Assembly: GCF_900094925.1 (NCBI RefSeq)
Contig: NZ_FMAY01000006.1
Location: 248,001 to 312,000, forward strand
Reading direction: 5' to 3'
Length of the DNA: 64,000 nt
Origin: Kosakonia oryzendophytica
GTDB taxonomy: Bacteria > Pseudomonadota > Gammaproteobacteria > Enterobacterales > Enterobacteriaceae
How positions within the stretch are numbered: position 1 is the first letter of the stretch; every line of letters begins with the position of its first letter. The notes under the pieces are model-generated. The model saw nothing but the letters and a program-made list of their open reading frames with translations, was not told the DNA's origin and ran no database searches. Below, in pieces: positions 15,799 to 24,877 of the stretch. A program made the translations under genes and the position numbers.

Positions 15799-17064
15799 GT
15801 GAAAAATAACGAATTACATCAACGCCGTTTACAGGCGACGCCGCGTGGAATTGGGGTGATGTGCGGGTTTTACGCCGAAAAAGCGGAGAACGCCACGCTG
15901 TGGGATGTGGAAGGCAACGAAGTGATCGATTTTGCCGCCGGTATTGCAGTGCTGAATACCGGACATCGCCATCCGAAAGTGATGGCGGCGGTAGAAAAAC
16001 AGCTGCAGGCATTTACGCATACTGCCTACCAAATCGTGCCTTACGAAAGCTATGTGTCACTGGCGGAGCGCATCAATGCGCGCGTGCCGGTCACTGGCCC
16101 GGCCAAAACAGCGTTCTTCTCAACGGGGGCGGAAGCGGTGGAAAACGCGGTGAAAATCGCCCGTGCATATACCCGGCGCCCGGGTGTTATCACCTTCGGC
16201 GGCGGTTTCCATGGCCGAACCTTTATGACCATGGCCCTGACTGGCAAAGTCGCCCCTTATAAAATCGGCTTTGGCCCGTTCCCGGGTTCGATTTACCACG
16301 CGCAGTACCCAAACACCTTGCACGGCGTGAGCACGGACGATGCGCTGAAAAGCCTCGAACGCATTTTTAAAGCCGATATCGCACCGGATCAGGTTGCCGC
16401 TATCCTGCTGGAACCGGTACAGGGCGAAGGAGGCTTTAATGTCGCACCTGCGGACTTTATGCAAGCGCTGCGTAAGTTGTGTGATAGCCACGGTATTTTA
16501 TTGATTGTCGATGAAGTCCAGAGCGGGTTTGCCCGTACCGGCAAACTCTTTGCCTCGGAGTATTACGACGTTAAACCTGACCTGATCACCATGGCGAAGA
16601 GTCTGGCGGGCGGCTTGCCGCTGTCGGCGGTTGCGGGACGCGCGGAGGTCATGGACGCTCCTGCACCTGGCGGGCTGGGCGGCACCTATGCAGGTAACCC
16701 GCTGGCGGTGGCGGCAGCGCATGCGGTGCTGGATGTTATCGAAGAAGAGGATTTGTGCGAACGCGCTAATCACCTGGGTAAACATCTGGTGGAAGTGTTG
16801 AACAACGCCAAAACGCGGTGCCCCTATATCGCGGAGATTCGTGCGCAGGGGTCGATGGTGGCGGTGGAGTTTAACGATCCGAACACCGGCGCACCGTCGG
16901 CAGAATTTACGAAACAGGTGCAGGATAAGGCGCTGGCGGCAGGGCTGTTACTGCTGACCTGCGGCGTTTACGGCAACGTGATCCGTTTCCTCTATCCATT
17001 GACCATTCCGGAAGTCCAGTTCCGTAAAGCGCTGGATATTCTCCAGCAGTCGCTGACGCACTAA
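15799..17064 (+). CDS. puuE: 4-aminobutyrate transaminase (PuuE/GabT family, PLP enzyme)
   Basis: A 421-residue class III aminotransferase, the exact length of E. coli PuuE and closer to it than to GabT (for example VMCGFYAEKAENATL and HTAYQIVPYESYVSLAE). The PLP pocket has STGAEAVENAVKIAR, the GGGFHGRT block, DEVQSGFARTG, and the Schiff-base Lys in TMAKSLAGGLPL (about residue 267). It should convert GABA and 2-oxoglutarate to succinate semialdehyde and glutamate. The GTG at 15799 is chosen: AGGGGA lies upstream and the result matches the family N-terminus (KNNELHQRR); an upstream in-frame start at 15730 adds unrelated residues. It is monocistronic between rpoH and livJ, away from any putrescine cluster, so the gene symbol reflects sequence type rather than context. 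Confidence 0.85.
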   Translation: MKNNELHQRRLQATPRGIGVMCGFYAEKAENATLWDVEGNEVIDFAAGIAVLNTGHRHPKVMAAVEKQLQAFTHTAYQIVPYESYVSLAERINARVPVTGPAKTAFFSTGAEAVENAVKIARAYTRRPGVITFGGGFHGRTFMTMALTGKVAPYKIGFGPFPGSIYHAQYPNTLHGVSTDDALKSLERIFKADIAPDQVAAILLEPVQGEGGFNVAPADFMQALRKLCDSHGILLIVDEVQSGFARTGKLFASEYYDVKPDLITMAKSLAGGLPLSAVAGRAEVMDAPAPGGLGGTYAGNPLAVAAAHAVLDVIEEEDLCERANHLGKHLVEVLNNAKTRCPYIAEIRAQGSMVAVEFNDPNTGAPSAEFTKQVQDKALAAGLLLLTCGVYGNVIRFLYPLTIPEVQFRKALDILQQSLTH

Positions 17065-17070
17065 TTATTT

Positions 17071-17093
17071 AGCCGCCTTATGGGCGGCTTTTC
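17071..17093 (+). terminator. Terminator of the aminotransferase gene
   Basis: Stem AGCCGCC/GGGCGGCT with a short loop followed by TTTT, 6 bp after the stop codon. Confidence 0.9.
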
Positions 17094-17306
17094 CACAAAC
17101 GGTCATCACGCTGTCGCACAACCTTCAAAATTGTTATTCCATATTCTGAAAATTGGGGTATGTTTTAGCAGAGTATGCTGCCAGTGCACGGGCAGAATCG
17201 CTAATAACTACTATCATATTCTTTGCTTATGTGTATAAGCAAAATAATGTGTCAAACAACAACATCACAACAAATAGCAATCACCATAACAATGGGGAAT
17301 CTCAGG

Positions 17307-18410
17307 ATGAAAATGAAGGGCAAAGCGTTACTGGCGGGATGTATTGCGTTAGCAATGAGCAACGTGGCATTCGCCAAAGATATTAAAGTTGCCGTTGTAG
17401 GTGCAATGTCCGGTCCGGTTGCGCAGTACGGTGACCAGGAATTTACCGGCGCTGAGCAGGCAATTGCCGATATCAACGCGAAGGGTGGGATCAAAGGCGA
17501 CAAACTGGTTGCGGTGAAATATGACGATGCCTGCGACCCGAAACAAGCGGTAGCGGTTGCCAACAAAGTGGTTAACGACGGGATCAAATACGTAATCGGT
17601 CACCTGTGCTCCTCCTCCACTCAGCCAGCGTCTGATATCTACGAAGATGAAGGCATTCTGATGATCACGCCTGCAGCGACGGCACCAGAGCTGACCAGCC
17701 GTGGTTACAAACTGACGCTGCGCACCACCGGTCTGGACTCCGATCAGGGGCCGACCGCCGCGAAATACATTCTGCAGAGCGTGAAGCCGCAGCGTATCGC
17801 GGTTATTCATGATAAGCAGCAGTATGGCGAAGGCCTGGCGCGCGCTGTGCAGGACGGGCTGAAAAAAGGCGGCGCGAACGTGGTGTTCTTTGACGGTATC
17901 ACCGCGGGTGAGAAAGACTTCTCTACGCTGGTGGCGCGCCTGAAGAAAGAAAATATCGATTTCGTCTACTACGGCGGGTATCACCCGGAAATGGGTCAGA
18001 TCCTGCGTCAGTCACGCGCAGCAGGTCTGCAAACCAAATTCATGGGCCCGGAGGGGGTCGCCAACGTTTCCCTGTCTAATATTGCAGGCGACTCTGCGGA
18101 AGGCATGCTGGTGACCAAGCCGAAGAACTATGATCAGATCCCGGCAAACAAACCGATTGTGGACGCGATCAAAGGCAAGAAACAGGATCCGAGCGGCGCG
18201 TTCGTATGGACCACCTACGCGGCGCTGCAGTCGCTGGCTGCTGGCCTGAATCAGTCTGCCGATCCGGCAGCTATCGCAACCTGGCTGAAAGGGCACTCAG
18301 TGGATACCGTAATGGGGCCGCTGTCCTGGGATGAGAAAGGCGATCTGAAAGGTTTTGAGTTCGGTGTCTTCACCTGGCATGCTAACGGCACGGCAACCGA
18401 CGCGAAATAA
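17307..18410 (+). CDS. livJ: LivJ, Leu/Ile/Val periplasmic binding protein
   Basis: A 367-residue secreted binding protein (type I fold, Peripla_BP_6). The signal peptide [23 protein letters not shown] has cleavage expected before [19 protein letters not shown]. The ligand-pocket stretch [18 protein letters not shown] and the C53-C78-type disulfide region (DDACDPKQ to HLCSS) are present. It delivers branched-chain amino acids to LivHMGF. The ATG at 17307 gives the same length as the E. coli protein; the frame is open upstream to 17223. It is transcribed alone and separated from livK by panM on the opposite strand. It is highly similar to LivK in this window, reflecting an old duplication. Confidence 0.97.
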   Translation: MKMKGKALLAGCIALAMSNVAFAKDIKVAVVGAMSGPVAQYGDQEFTGAEQAIADINAKGGIKGDKLVAVKYDDACDPKQAVAVANKVVNDGIKYVIGHLCSSSTQPASDIYEDEGILMITPAATAPELTSRGYKLTLRTTGLDSDQGPTAAKYILQSVKPQRIAVIHDKQQYGEGLARAVQDGLKKGGANVVFFDGITAGEKDFSTLVARLKKENIDFVYYGGYHPEMGQILRQSRAAGLQTKFMGPEGVANVSLSNIAGDSAEGMLVTKPKNYDQIPANKPIVDAIKGKKQDPSGAFVWTTYAALQSLAAGLNQSADPAAIATWLKGHSVDTVMGPLSWDEKGDLKGFEFGVFTWHANGTATDAK

Positions 18411-18508
18411 GCCTGAACTGACTGCAGCCTTTCGTGCCGCAGGCGCACTGGCTGCGTTCGCTTACCCCGTTTACTTATCTCTGTAGGTATCCGGGGGAGA
18501 GTAGCAAC

Positions 18509-18584
18509 CTGCCTGGGACGCCATATTCCCGGGCAGGGCGTTCTTCTAAGCCGGATGGAGATCTTCCCATCCGGCTTTTTTTAG
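18509..18584 (+). terminator. Two hairpins after livJ, the second a strong terminator
   Basis: The first stem is CCTGCCTGGGA/TCCCGGGCAGG (18509-18537, one mismatch) without a T-run. The second is AAGCCGGATGG/CCATCCGGCTT, followed by a run of T reaching 18582, a canonical rho-independent terminator. It abuts and slightly overlaps the stop codon of the converging panM gene. Confidence 0.85.
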
Positions 18585-18964
18585 CGTTTTTCCCAGCCGT
18601 TTTCTTGTGCGGTGAAGCCCAGTGTTTGGGTAAAGGCGGCCATCACGGCCCTGTCTTCCACACCAATATCCACTATCCACCAACTGGTTATCGCCGGATT
18701 ATCGCGCATCACTTCTTCGACCAGATATTGCCCGATACCGCGACGGCGAGTGATATCGCGCACGCGAAGTGAATCCAGTGCGCCTTCGGTACCGCGTAAT
18801 GTCACGCGTACGGCGGCCAGCAACCTGTCATTAAAGCGCGCCGCATAGATGCGGTGCGTGTCGTCCACGTCGAGCGACGCGGGAGAGTATTCCGGCCAGA
18901 CTTTCGCTAAATCAATATGATCCTGCTCGGTAAAGTTCACCAGTCGGATGATAGTCAATTTCAT
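18581..18964 (-). CDS. panM: PanM (PanZ), GNAT-fold activator of pantothenate synthesis
   Basis: A 127-residue GNAT-family protein. RVRDITRRRGIGQYLVEEV carries the acetyl-CoA-binding R/Q-x-x-G-x-G/A motif, and SWWIVDIGVEDRAVMAAFTQTLGF forms the second half of the fold. PanM binds acetyl-CoA and triggers self-cleavage of PanD (aspartate decarboxylase) to its pyruvoyl form, and limits flux at high CoA. The start at 18964 (MKLTIIRL) gives the E. coli length; the frame continues to 18979. It lies between livJ and livK on the opposite strand, as in E. coli. Confidence 0.95.
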   Translation of the reverse strand: MKLTIIRLVNFTEQDHIDLAKVWPEYSPASLDVDDTHRIYAARFNDRLLAAVRVTLRGTEGALDSLRVRDITRRRGIGQYLVEEVMRDNPAITSWWIVDIGVEDRAVMAAFTQTLGFTAQENGWEKR

Positions 18965-18979
18965 GTACAGCTTGTCCAA

Positions 18980-19394
18980 AATGCAAAAGATAGTGTGAGT
19001 GTAAACAATTTCGTTTGGCCGGGTCTGTTAGTTTTTTATTTTTCATCTAACAGGCGAATAATTTTGCCGCAGCCTTCGGGGTAGCGTGAAACATTGGAGA
19101 TCGAAAAACAGACAGGATTTTAACCTGATCAGTAGTGATTTATTCCGCTCTTTGTACCATTATTTTATGCTGAAGCTTGGCCTTTTTTTGTTTATCTCCG
19201 ATTAAATACAGAATATTATCTCTGCTTAATCGCCTGAAAAATAGAGGATTTAGTCTGGTTTTTGCCAAAAAACTGCGCTAAACCATTAAAGGCACTGGTA
19301 AAAATAGCGTTGTACATTAAAAGTACAGAATGCTTTTTAACCATAAAAAAACAAAATATTTACACAACATCACGACAAGTGGGGATTTAAAAGA
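18980..19394. other. AT-rich panM-livK divergent intergenic region
   Basis: About 415 bp without a gene. It is AT-rich with many A/T tracts and should hold the promoters of panM (leftward) and livKHMGF (rightward). A weak hairpin CTGTTAG/CTAACAG is visible near 19025-19052. In E. coli the livK promoter is repressed by Lrp with leucine, and A/T tracts would suit Lrp binding, but no individual site could be assigned. Confidence 0.5.
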
Positions 19395-20504
19395 ATGAGA
19401 AGGAACGCGAAGACAGCGATCGCGGGGATGGTTGCACTTGCGATGTCTCACGCGGCCATGGCGGCAGAGATTAAAGTCGCGGTTGTAGGTGCGATGTCCG
19501 GTCCTGTTGCGCAGTGGGGCGACATGGAGTTTAACGGTGCGCGGCAGGCAATCCACGATATCAACGCTAAAGGCGGGATCAAAGGCGACAAACTGGTTGC
19601 GATGGAATATGACGATGCCTGTGATCCGAAACAAGCGGTTGCTGTCGCTAACAAAATCGTTAACGACGGCGTGAAATATGTCATTGGTCACCTCTGTTCC
19701 TCATCAACGCAGCCTGCTTCCGATATCTATGAAGACGAAGGCATTCTGATGATCACGCCTGGCGCGACCAATCCGGAACTGACCCAGCGCGGTTATCAGC
19801 ACATTATGCGTACTGCCGGGCTGGACTCCTCGCAAGGGCCGACTGCTGCAAAATACATCCTGAATACGGTGAAGCCGCAACGCATCGCCATCATCCATGA
19901 TAAACAGCAGTACGGCGAAGGCCTCGCACGTTCCGTTCAGGACGGGCTGAAAGCGGGCGGAGCGAATGTGGTGTTCTTCGACGGTATTACCGCCGGTGAA
20001 AAAGACTTTTCTGCGCTGATTGCACGCCTGAAAAAAGAAAACATCGACTTTGTCTACTACGGTGGTTACTACCCTGAGATGGGGCAGATGCTGCGTCAGG
20101 CTCGCGCCAACGGCCTGAAAACCCGGTTTATGGGACCGGAAGGTGTGGGCAACGCGTCGCTGTCCAATATCGCGGGGGATGCAGCGGAAGGCATGCTGGT
20201 TACCATGCCGAAACGCTATGACCAGGATCCTGCGAATCAGGGCATCGTCGATGCGCTGAAAGCAGAGAAAAAAGATCCGAGCGGTCCGTATGTGTGGATT
20301 ACCTATGCCGCCGTACAGTCGCTGGCGACCGCGCTTGAGCGGAGCAGCAGCGCCGAGCCGCTGGCGCTGATCAAAGATTTAAAAGCCAACGGGGCTAAAA
20401 CCGTGATTGGGCCGCTGAACTGGGATGAAAAAGGCGATCTGAAGGGATTTGATTTTGGCGTTTTCCAATGGCACGCCGATGGTTCGTCGTCCGTGGCGAA
20501 ATAA
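19395..20504 (+). CDS. livK: LivK, leucine-specific periplasmic binding protein
   Basis: A 369-residue paralogue of LivJ with its own signal peptide ([23 protein letters not shown]) and the leucine-pocket variant [27 protein letters not shown] and [18 protein letters not shown]. The Trp in QWGDMEF is typical of LivK, where LivJ has QYGDQEF. It delivers L-leucine to the shared permease LivHMGF. It is the first gene of livKHMGF. A small hairpin in the 54-bp gap before livH could lower expression of the permease relative to the binding protein. Confidence 0.97.
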   Translation: MRRNAKTAIAGMVALAMSHAAMAAEIKVAVVGAMSGPVAQWGDMEFNGARQAIHDINAKGGIKGDKLVAMEYDDACDPKQAVAVANKIVNDGVKYVIGHLCSSSTQPASDIYEDEGILMITPGATNPELTQRGYQHIMRTAGLDSSQGPTAAKYILNTVKPQRIAIIHDKQQYGEGLARSVQDGLKAGGANVVFFDGITAGEKDFSALIARLKKENIDFVYYGGYYPEMGQMLRQARANGLKTRFMGPEGVGNASLSNIAGDAAEGMLVTMPKRYDQDPANQGIVDALKAEKKDPSGPYVWITYAAVQSLATALERSSSAEPLALIKDLKANGAKTVIGPLNWDEKGDLKGFDFGVFQWHADGSSSVAK

Positions 20505-20514
20505 CTGTCATCCC

Positions 20515-20541
20515 TCTCTCCGGGCGCAACGTCTGGAGAGA
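20515..20541 (+). terminator. Hairpin between livK and livH, possible attenuator or 3'-end stabiliser
   Basis: Stem TCTCTCC/GGAGAGA with a 13-base loop and no T-run. Such a structure between a binding-protein gene and its permease genes commonly raises the stoichiometry of the binding protein by protecting upstream mRNA. This role is an inference. Confidence 0.4.
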
Positions 20542-20558
20542 TTTAAGAAGGTTATGTT

Positions 20559-21485
20559 ATGTCCGAGCAGTTTCTTTACTTCTTGCAGCAGATGTTTAAC
20601 GGCGTCACGCTGGGAAGCACCTATGCATTGATCGCCATTGGTTACACCATGGTTTACGGCATTATCGGTATGATCAACTTCGCCCACGGCGAGGTGTACA
20701 TGATCGGTAGCTATGTCTCTTTTATGATTATCGCTGCACTGATGATGATGGGCATCGACTCCAGCTGGTTGCTGGTGGCGGCCGGTTTCGTCGGGGCGAT
20801 AGTGATAGCCAGCGCTTACGGCTGGAGCATTGAACGGGTGGCCTATCGCCCGGTGCGTAACTCCAAACGCCTGATTGCGCTTATCTCCGCCATCGGTATG
20901 TCGATATTCCTGCAAAACTACGTCAGCCTGACCGAAGGTTCCCGTGACGTGGCGTTGCCAAGCCTGTTTAACGGCCAGTGGGTAGTCGGTCACAGTGAAA
21001 ACTTTTCTGCCAGCATCACCACCATGCAGTTGGTTATCTGGATCGTGACGTTTATCTCCATGCTGGCGCTGACATTGTTCATCCGCTATTCCCGCATGGG
21101 GCGCGCTTGCCGCGCCTGTTCGGAAGACTTAAAAATGGCAAGCCTGCTGGGCATCAATACTGACCGCGTGATTGCGCTGACCTTTGTGATCGGCGCAGCA
21201 ATGGCGGCGGTGGCGGGTGTGCTGCTGGGCCAGTTCTATGGCGTTATTAACCCTTACATCGGTTTTATGGCGGGGATGAAGGCGTTTACCGCGGCAGTGC
21301 TCGGCGGTATCGGCAGTATTCCTGGCGCTATGATCGGCGGGCTGATCCTCGGTGTGGCGGAATCCCTCTCTTCGGCGTATCTGAGTACCGAATATAAAGA
21401 TGTGGTGTCGTTTGCGCTGTTGATCATGGTGTTGCTGGTGATGCCGACCGGTATCCTTGGCCGCCCGGAGGTTGAAAAAGTATGA
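20559..21485 (+). CDS. livH: LivH, branched-chain amino acid ABC permease
   Basis: A 308-residue inner-membrane permease of the BPD_transp_2 family, with about eight membrane helices. The N-terminal [36 protein letters not shown] and the EAA-like cytoplasmic loop [23 protein letters not shown] are diagnostic. It pairs with LivM to form the channel of the Leu/Ile/Val importer. It overlaps livM by 4 bp (ATGA). Confidence 0.98.
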   Translation: MSEQFLYFLQQMFNGVTLGSTYALIAIGYTMVYGIIGMINFAHGEVYMIGSYVSFMIIAALMMMGIDSSWLLVAAGFVGAIVIASAYGWSIERVAYRPVRNSKRLIALISAIGMSIFLQNYVSLTEGSRDVALPSLFNGQWVVGHSENFSASITTMQLVIWIVTFISMLALTLFIRYSRMGRACRACSEDLKMASLLGINTDRVIALTFVIGAAMAAVAGVLLGQFYGVINPYIGFMAGMKAFTAAVLGGIGSIPGAMIGGLILGVAESLSSAYLSTEYKDVVSFALLIMVLLVMPTGILGRPEVEKV

Positions 21486-22759
21486 AACCGATGCATTTTG
21501 CGATGGCGCTGCTTTCTGCTGCGCTGTTCTTCATCCTGGCGAGCGTCTTTATGGGCGTCCAACTGGAACTGGACGGGACCAAACTGGTGGTGAACACCGC
21601 TGCGCATATTCGCTGGCAGTGGGTATTTATCGGCACGGCGGTGGTCTTTTTCTTCCAGTTGTTGCGCCCGATGTTCCAGAAATCACTGAAGGGTGTCTCC
21701 GGGCCGAAGTTTATTCTGCCAGCTATTGATGGCTCAACGGTAAAACAGAAGCTGTTCCTGTTGGCGCTGCTGGTGATTGCCGTGGCGTGGCCGTTTGTGG
21801 TGTCGCGCGGTACGGTGGATATCGCCACCATGACAATGATTTATATCATTCTCGGTCTGGGCCTGAACGTAGTGGTGGGTCTCTCTGGCCTGCTGGTGCT
21901 GGGCTACGGTGGTTTCTACGCGATTGGCGCGTATACCTTTGCGTTGCTGAACCACTATTACGGTCTCGGTTTCTGGACTTGCCTGCCGCTGGCCGGTCTG
22001 GTCTCCGCCGCCGCGGGTTTCCTGCTTGGTTTCCCGGTGCTGCGTCTGCGTGGCGACTATCTGGCGATTGTGACGCTGGGTTTTGGGGAAATCGTCCGTA
22101 TTCTGCTGTTGAACAATACTGAAGTTACGGGTGGCCCGAACGGCATTAGCCAGATCCCGAAACCGACGCTGTTTGGTCTGGAGTTCAGCCGGACGGCGCG
22201 TGAAGGCGGTTGGGATACCTTCAGCAACTTCTTTAATGTGCAATACGATCCCGGCGATCGTGTCGTGTTCCTCTACCTGGTGGCGCTGCTGCTGGTGGTG
22301 GTGACGCTGTTTGTGATCAACCGTCTGCTGCGCATGCCGCTGGGCAGAGCGTGGGAAGCGCTGCGCGAAGATGAGATCGCCTGCCGTTCGTTGGGTCTTA
22401 GCCCGACCCGCATCAAGCTGACGGCGTTTACCATCAGTGCGGCGTTTGCCGGTTTTGCCGGGACGCTGTTTGCTGCGCGCCAGGGGTTTGTCAGTCCGGA
22501 ATCCTTCACCTTCGCCGAGTCTGCATTTGTACTGGCGATCGTGGTGCTGGGGGGGATGGGGTCGCAATTTGCGGTTATCCTCGCCGCTATCCTGCTGGTG
22601 GTCTCCCGTGAACTGATGCGTGACTTTAATGAATACAGCATGTTGATGCTGGGTGGTTTGATGGTACTGATGATGATCTGGCGTCCGCAAGGCTTGCTGC
22701 CGATGACCCGTCCGCAGTTGAAACTGAAAAACGGGCAAGTAAAAGGAGAGCAGGCATGA
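21482..22759 (+). CDS. livM: LivM, branched-chain amino acid ABC permease
   Basis: A 425-residue permease, the larger LIV permease subunit. An N-terminal extension (about 1-125) with extra membrane segments precedes the conserved core, which has [46 protein letters not shown] and the cytoplasmic ATPase-contact loop [28 protein letters not shown]. It works with LivH. Start and end overlap livH and livG by 4 bp each (ATGA), giving coupled translation. Confidence 0.98.
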   Translation: MKPMHFAMALLSAALFFILASVFMGVQLELDGTKLVVNTAAHIRWQWVFIGTAVVFFFQLLRPMFQKSLKGVSGPKFILPAIDGSTVKQKLFLLALLVIAVAWPFVVSRGTVDIATMTMIYIILGLGLNVVVGLSGLLVLGYGGFYAIGAYTFALLNHYYGLGFWTCLPLAGLVSAAAGFLLGFPVLRLRGDYLAIVTLGFGEIVRILLLNNTEVTGGPNGISQIPKPTLFGLEFSRTAREGGWDTFSNFFNVQYDPGDRVVFLYLVALLLVVVTLFVINRLLRMPLGRAWEALREDEIACRSLGLSPTRIKLTAFTISAAFAGFAGTLFAARQGFVSPESFTFAESAFVLAIVVLGGMGSQFAVILAAILLVVSRELMRDFNEYSMLMLGGLMVLMMIWRPQGLLPMTRPQLKLKNGQVKGEQA

Positions 22760-23523
22760 GTCAGCCATTATTATCCGTAAACGGCCTGATGATGCGCTTC
22801 GGCGGCCTGCTCGCCGTTAACAACGTGGCGCTGGAGCTGAAGGCACAAGAGATCGTTTCGCTGATTGGTCCGAATGGTGCAGGTAAAACCACGGTGTTCA
22901 ACTGTCTCACCGGTTTCTATAAACCGACAGGCGGTACCATTATGCTGCGTGACCAGCACCTGGAAGGGCTGCCGGGTCAGGAAATCGCCCGGATGGGCGT
23001 GGTGCGCACCTTCCAGCATGTGCGCTTGTTCCGTGAAATGACGGTGATCGAAAACCTGCTGGTGGCACAGCATCAGCAATTAAAGACCGGGGTCTTTTCT
23101 GGTCTGCTGAAAACCCCGTCGTTTCGCCGGGCGCAGAGTGAAGCGCTGGATCGCGCCGCCACCTGGCTGGATCGTATTGGTTTGTTAGCGCACGCTAACC
23201 GCCAGGCGAGCAACCTTGCCTACGGCGACCAGCGTCGTCTGGAAATCGTGCGTTGCATGGTGACGCAGCCAGAGATCCTGATGCTCGACGAACCAGCCGC
23301 CGGTCTGAACCCGAAAGAGACGAAAGAACTGGATGAGCTGATTGTTGAGCTGCGCAATAACCACAACACCACCATTCTGCTGATTGAGCACGATATGAAA
23401 CTGGTGATGGGCATTTCCGATCGTATTTATGTGGTGAACCAGGGGACGCCGCTGGCGAACGGAACACCGGAAGAAATTCGTAACAATCCGGACGTGATCC
23501 GCGCCTATTTGGGCGAAGCATAA
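22756..23523 (+). CDS. livG: LivG, branched-chain amino acid ABC ATPase
   Basis: A 255-residue ATP-binding subunit: Walker [14 protein letters not shown]-loop [10 protein letters not shown], signature region [14 protein letters not shown] (the LivG-type variant of LSGGQ), Walker [14 protein letters not shown] and H-loop IEHDMKL. It forms a heterodimer with LivF and powers LivHM. It begins in the last codons of livM; livF begins 16 bp after its stop. Confidence 0.98.
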   Translation: MSQPLLSVNGLMMRFGGLLAVNNVALELKAQEIVSLIGPNGAGKTTVFNCLTGFYKPTGGTIMLRDQHLEGLPGQEIARMGVVRTFQHVRLFREMTVIENLLVAQHQQLKTGVFSGLLKTPSFRRAQSEALDRAATWLDRIGLLAHANRQASNLAYGDQRRLEIVRCMVTQPEILMLDEPAAGLNPKETKELDELIVELRNNHNTTILLIEHDMKLVMGISDRIYVVNQGTPLANGTPEEIRNNPDVIRAYLGEA

Positions 23524-23539
23524 GGTGGGTGAGGCTAAG

Positions 23540-24253
23540 ATGGAAAAAGTCATGTTGTCGTTTGACAAAGTAAGCGCCCACTACGGCAAAATCCAGGCAC
23601 TGCACGATGTCAGTCTGCATATTAATCAGGGGGAAATCGTGACCCTGATTGGCGCGAACGGTGCGGGTAAAACCACGCTGCTTGGGACGCTGTGCGGCGA
23701 TCCGCGCGCCACCAGTGGGCGTGTTGTGTTTGATGGTAAAGATATTACCGACTGGCAAACCGCGAAGATCATGCGTGAAGCGGTGGCGATTGTCCCGGAA
23801 GGGCGTCGTGTCTTTTCGCGTATGACCGTTGAGGAAAATCTGGCGATGGGCGGTTTCTTTGCCGACAGCGAGCAGTATCAAACCCGCATTAAGCGGGTGT
23901 ATGAGCTGTTCCCGCGTCTGCATGAGCGCCGTCTTCAGCGTGCGGGCACCATGTCCGGTGGTGAGCAGCAGATGCTGGCCATTGGCCGTGCATTGATGAG
24001 CCAGCCGCGTTTGCTGTTGCTGGACGAGCCGTCGCTTGGACTGGCACCTATCATTATTCAGCAAATCTTCGACACCATTGAGCAACTGCGTGAAGAAGGG
24101 ATGACCATCTTCCTTGTGGAGCAGAACGCCAACCAGGCGCTGAAGCTCGCCGATCGCGGCTATGTGCTGGAGAATGGTCACGTGGTGCTGGAAGATACCG
24201 GTGAAGCGCTGCTGGCGAATGAAGCGGTGCGCAGTGCTTATCTGGGCGGTTAA
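23540..24253 (+). CDS. livF: LivF, branched-chain amino acid ABC ATPase
   Basis: A 237-residue ATP-binding subunit: Walker A GANGAGKTTLLG, IVPEGRRVFSRMTVEENLAMGG, signature MSGGEQQMLAIGRAL, Walker B LLLLDEPSLGLAP and H-loop VEQNANQAL. It pairs with LivG. The ATG at 23540 (MEKVMLSF) is preceded by GGGTGAGG and matches the family; the frame opens 15 bp earlier. It is the last gene of livKHMGF, with a terminator 20 bp downstream. Confidence 0.98.
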   Translation: MEKVMLSFDKVSAHYGKIQALHDVSLHINQGEIVTLIGANGAGKTTLLGTLCGDPRATSGRVVFDGKDITDWQTAKIMREAVAIVPEGRRVFSRMTVEENLAMGGFFADSEQYQTRIKRVYELFPRLHERRLQRAGTMSGGEQQMLAIGRALMSQPRLLLLDEPSLGLAPIIIQQIFDTIEQLREEGMTIFLVEQNANQALKLADRGYVLENGHVVLEDTGEALLANEAVRSAYLGG

Positions 24254-24273
24254 ACGTTCGCGTAAAACATCTG

Positions 24274-24299
24274 AACCGGTCGCGAGTGGCCGGTTTTTT
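24274..24299 (+). terminator. Rho-independent terminator of livKHMGF
   Basis: Stem AACCGG/CCGGTT with a 10-base loop; the T-run continues TTTTTT. Confidence 0.9.
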
Positions 24300-24325
24300 A
24301 TTATCTGAAAAGTGCCATGCCGGGA

Positions 24326-24383
24326 TGCTGCCTGCGGATTTGATGGGATATGATGCGGGCGGCGCTTGAGGCTTTTTGCCTCA
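24326..24383 (+). promoter_or_regulatory. hok mRNA promoter and 5' (tac) element
   Basis: TATGAT at 24349-24354 is a good -10, with a weak -35 (TGCTGC, 24326-24331) at 17 bp. The transcript would begin near 24361 with GGCGCT, followed by a 6-bp hairpin TGAGGC/GCCTCA (24367-24383). GGCGCT at the 5' end is exactly complementary to AGCGCC at 24744-24749 near the 3' end. This is the tac/fbi fold-back pairing that keeps full-length hok mRNA of plasmid R1 inactive. Confidence 0.75.
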
Positions 24384-24409
24384 TGACGGTAGAAAGTTGT
24401 GCGGCAGAA

Positions 24410-24473
24410 AGAAGAAAGCCCCGTAGTAAGTTAATGTTGATTAACCACCACGAGGCCATCCGAATGCCTGAAC
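24410..24473 (-). ncRNA. sok: Sok-like antisense RNA (antitoxin of hok)
   Basis: A predicted RNA of about 64 nt transcribed leftward against the hok leader. A sigma-70 promoter on the minus strand sits at TTGCCT (24503-24508), 17-bp spacer, TATCCT (24480-24485), so the start is near 24473. It would cover the mok start codon at 24464 and its ribosome-binding region. That is how R1 Sok blocks mok and, by coupling, hok translation. An internal hairpin GTTAAT/ATTAAC lies in its 3' half. Ends are estimated, not measured. Confidence 0.7.
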
Positions 24474-24634
24474 AACATCAGGATAGCCTCTTACCCGCCG
24501 CAAGGCAAGGAGGCGTGAACCATGAAAATTCCGCGAAACACTCTTCTCTGGTGCGTATTTATGGTGTGTTTCACACTCGTGATATTCACCTGGCTGACAC
24601 GAAAATCACTGTGCGAGATCCGCTACAGGGATAG
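24464..24634 (+). CDS. mok: Mok-like overlapping reading frame (modulation of killing)
   Basis: A 56-codon frame starting [17 protein letters not shown], overlapping hok in another phase from 24522 on. Plasmid R1 Mok begins MSSPHQDSLLP and its translation is required for hok translation, so the HQDSLLP match at the same distance from hok identifies it. Here it stops at TAG (24632-24634), earlier than the roughly 70-codon R1 frame. The region needed for coupling across the hok start is intact. The product itself has no known function. Confidence 0.75.
   Translation: MPEQHQDSLLPAARQGGVNHENSAKHSSLVRIYGVFHTRDIHLADTKITVRDPLQG
24480..24508 (-). promoter_or_regulatory. Promoter of sok antisense RNA
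   Basis: Minus-strand TTGCCT (24503-24508) and TATCCT (24480-24485) with an optimal 17-bp spacer, located within the mok frame just upstream of hok. Confidence 0.7.
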
Positions 24635-24680
24635 CGACAGGGAGGTGGCGGCTTTCATGGCTTACGAATCCGGTAAGTAG
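24522..24680 (+). CDS. hok: Hok-family type I toxin (membrane-depolarising peptide)
   Basis: A 52-residue peptide opening [19 protein letters not shown] and ending [13 protein letters not shown]. One hydrophobic membrane helix (about 8-25) precedes the Hok signature [12 protein letters not shown] with the conserved Cys31. By memory it differs from plasmid R1 Hok at only about 11 of 52 positions, closer than the E. coli chromosomal HokA to HokE. Hok inserts in the inner membrane and collapses the potential when not silenced by Sok. A strong ribosome-binding site AAGGAGG lies 9 bp upstream. All regulatory parts (promoter, tac, mok, sok, terminator, fbi) are visible, and the frame is intact, so the locus looks functional. 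It lies between livF and ugpB. Confidence 0.9.
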   Translation: MKIPRNTLLWCVFMVCFTLVIFTWLTRKSLCEIRYRDSDREVAAFMAYESGK

Positions 24681-24689
24681 CAACCTGGA

Positions 24690-24786
24690 GGCAGGGAGCA
24701 ATCCCTGCCTTTTCAGGAGCGACAGTTGCCGGCATCGCCTCTGAGCGCCTTTATAAAGGGCTTCTTTGCGAGCAGGGAAGCCCTTT
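24690..24786 (+). terminator. hok mRNA 3' end: processing/terminator hairpin and fbi element
   Basis: The first hairpin is GGCAGGGA/TCCCTGCC (24690-24709) followed by TTTT. Next comes AGCGCC (24744-24749), complementary to the mRNA 5' end, and a second perfect 10-bp hairpin AAAGGGCTTC/GAAGCCCTTT (24755-24786). This order equals that of plasmid R1 hok, where the far 3' end folds back on the 5' end (fbi) until it is trimmed by exonucleases. Confidence 0.75.
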
Positions 24787-24859
24787 CCCTTATCCTCTGG
24801 CAATCCGCCATTTTTCCTTCACGTTACTATCATCCCACCGACATTTCCCTGACGCCTGG

Positions 24860-24877
24860 TTGTCATTTATTTGTAAT
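24860..24877 (+). promoter_or_regulatory. Pho box upstream of ugpB
   Basis: Direct heptamers TTGTCAT and TTGTAAT with 11-bp periodicity fit the PhoB-binding Pho box. A further CTGTCAT/ATGTCAT pair lies at 24893-24912. The equivalent E. coli region carries PhoB sites, so induction of ugp on phosphate starvation is expected. Confidence 0.75.

Noticed and set aside
21734..22768. 344-codon open frame antisense to livM
   Set aside because: Product is His/Gln/Arg-rich without domain features, typical of the complement of a hydrophobic membrane-protein gene.
23195..24181. 328-codon frame antisense to livG/livF
   Set aside because: It spans two ATPase genes on the other strand without any domain of its own.
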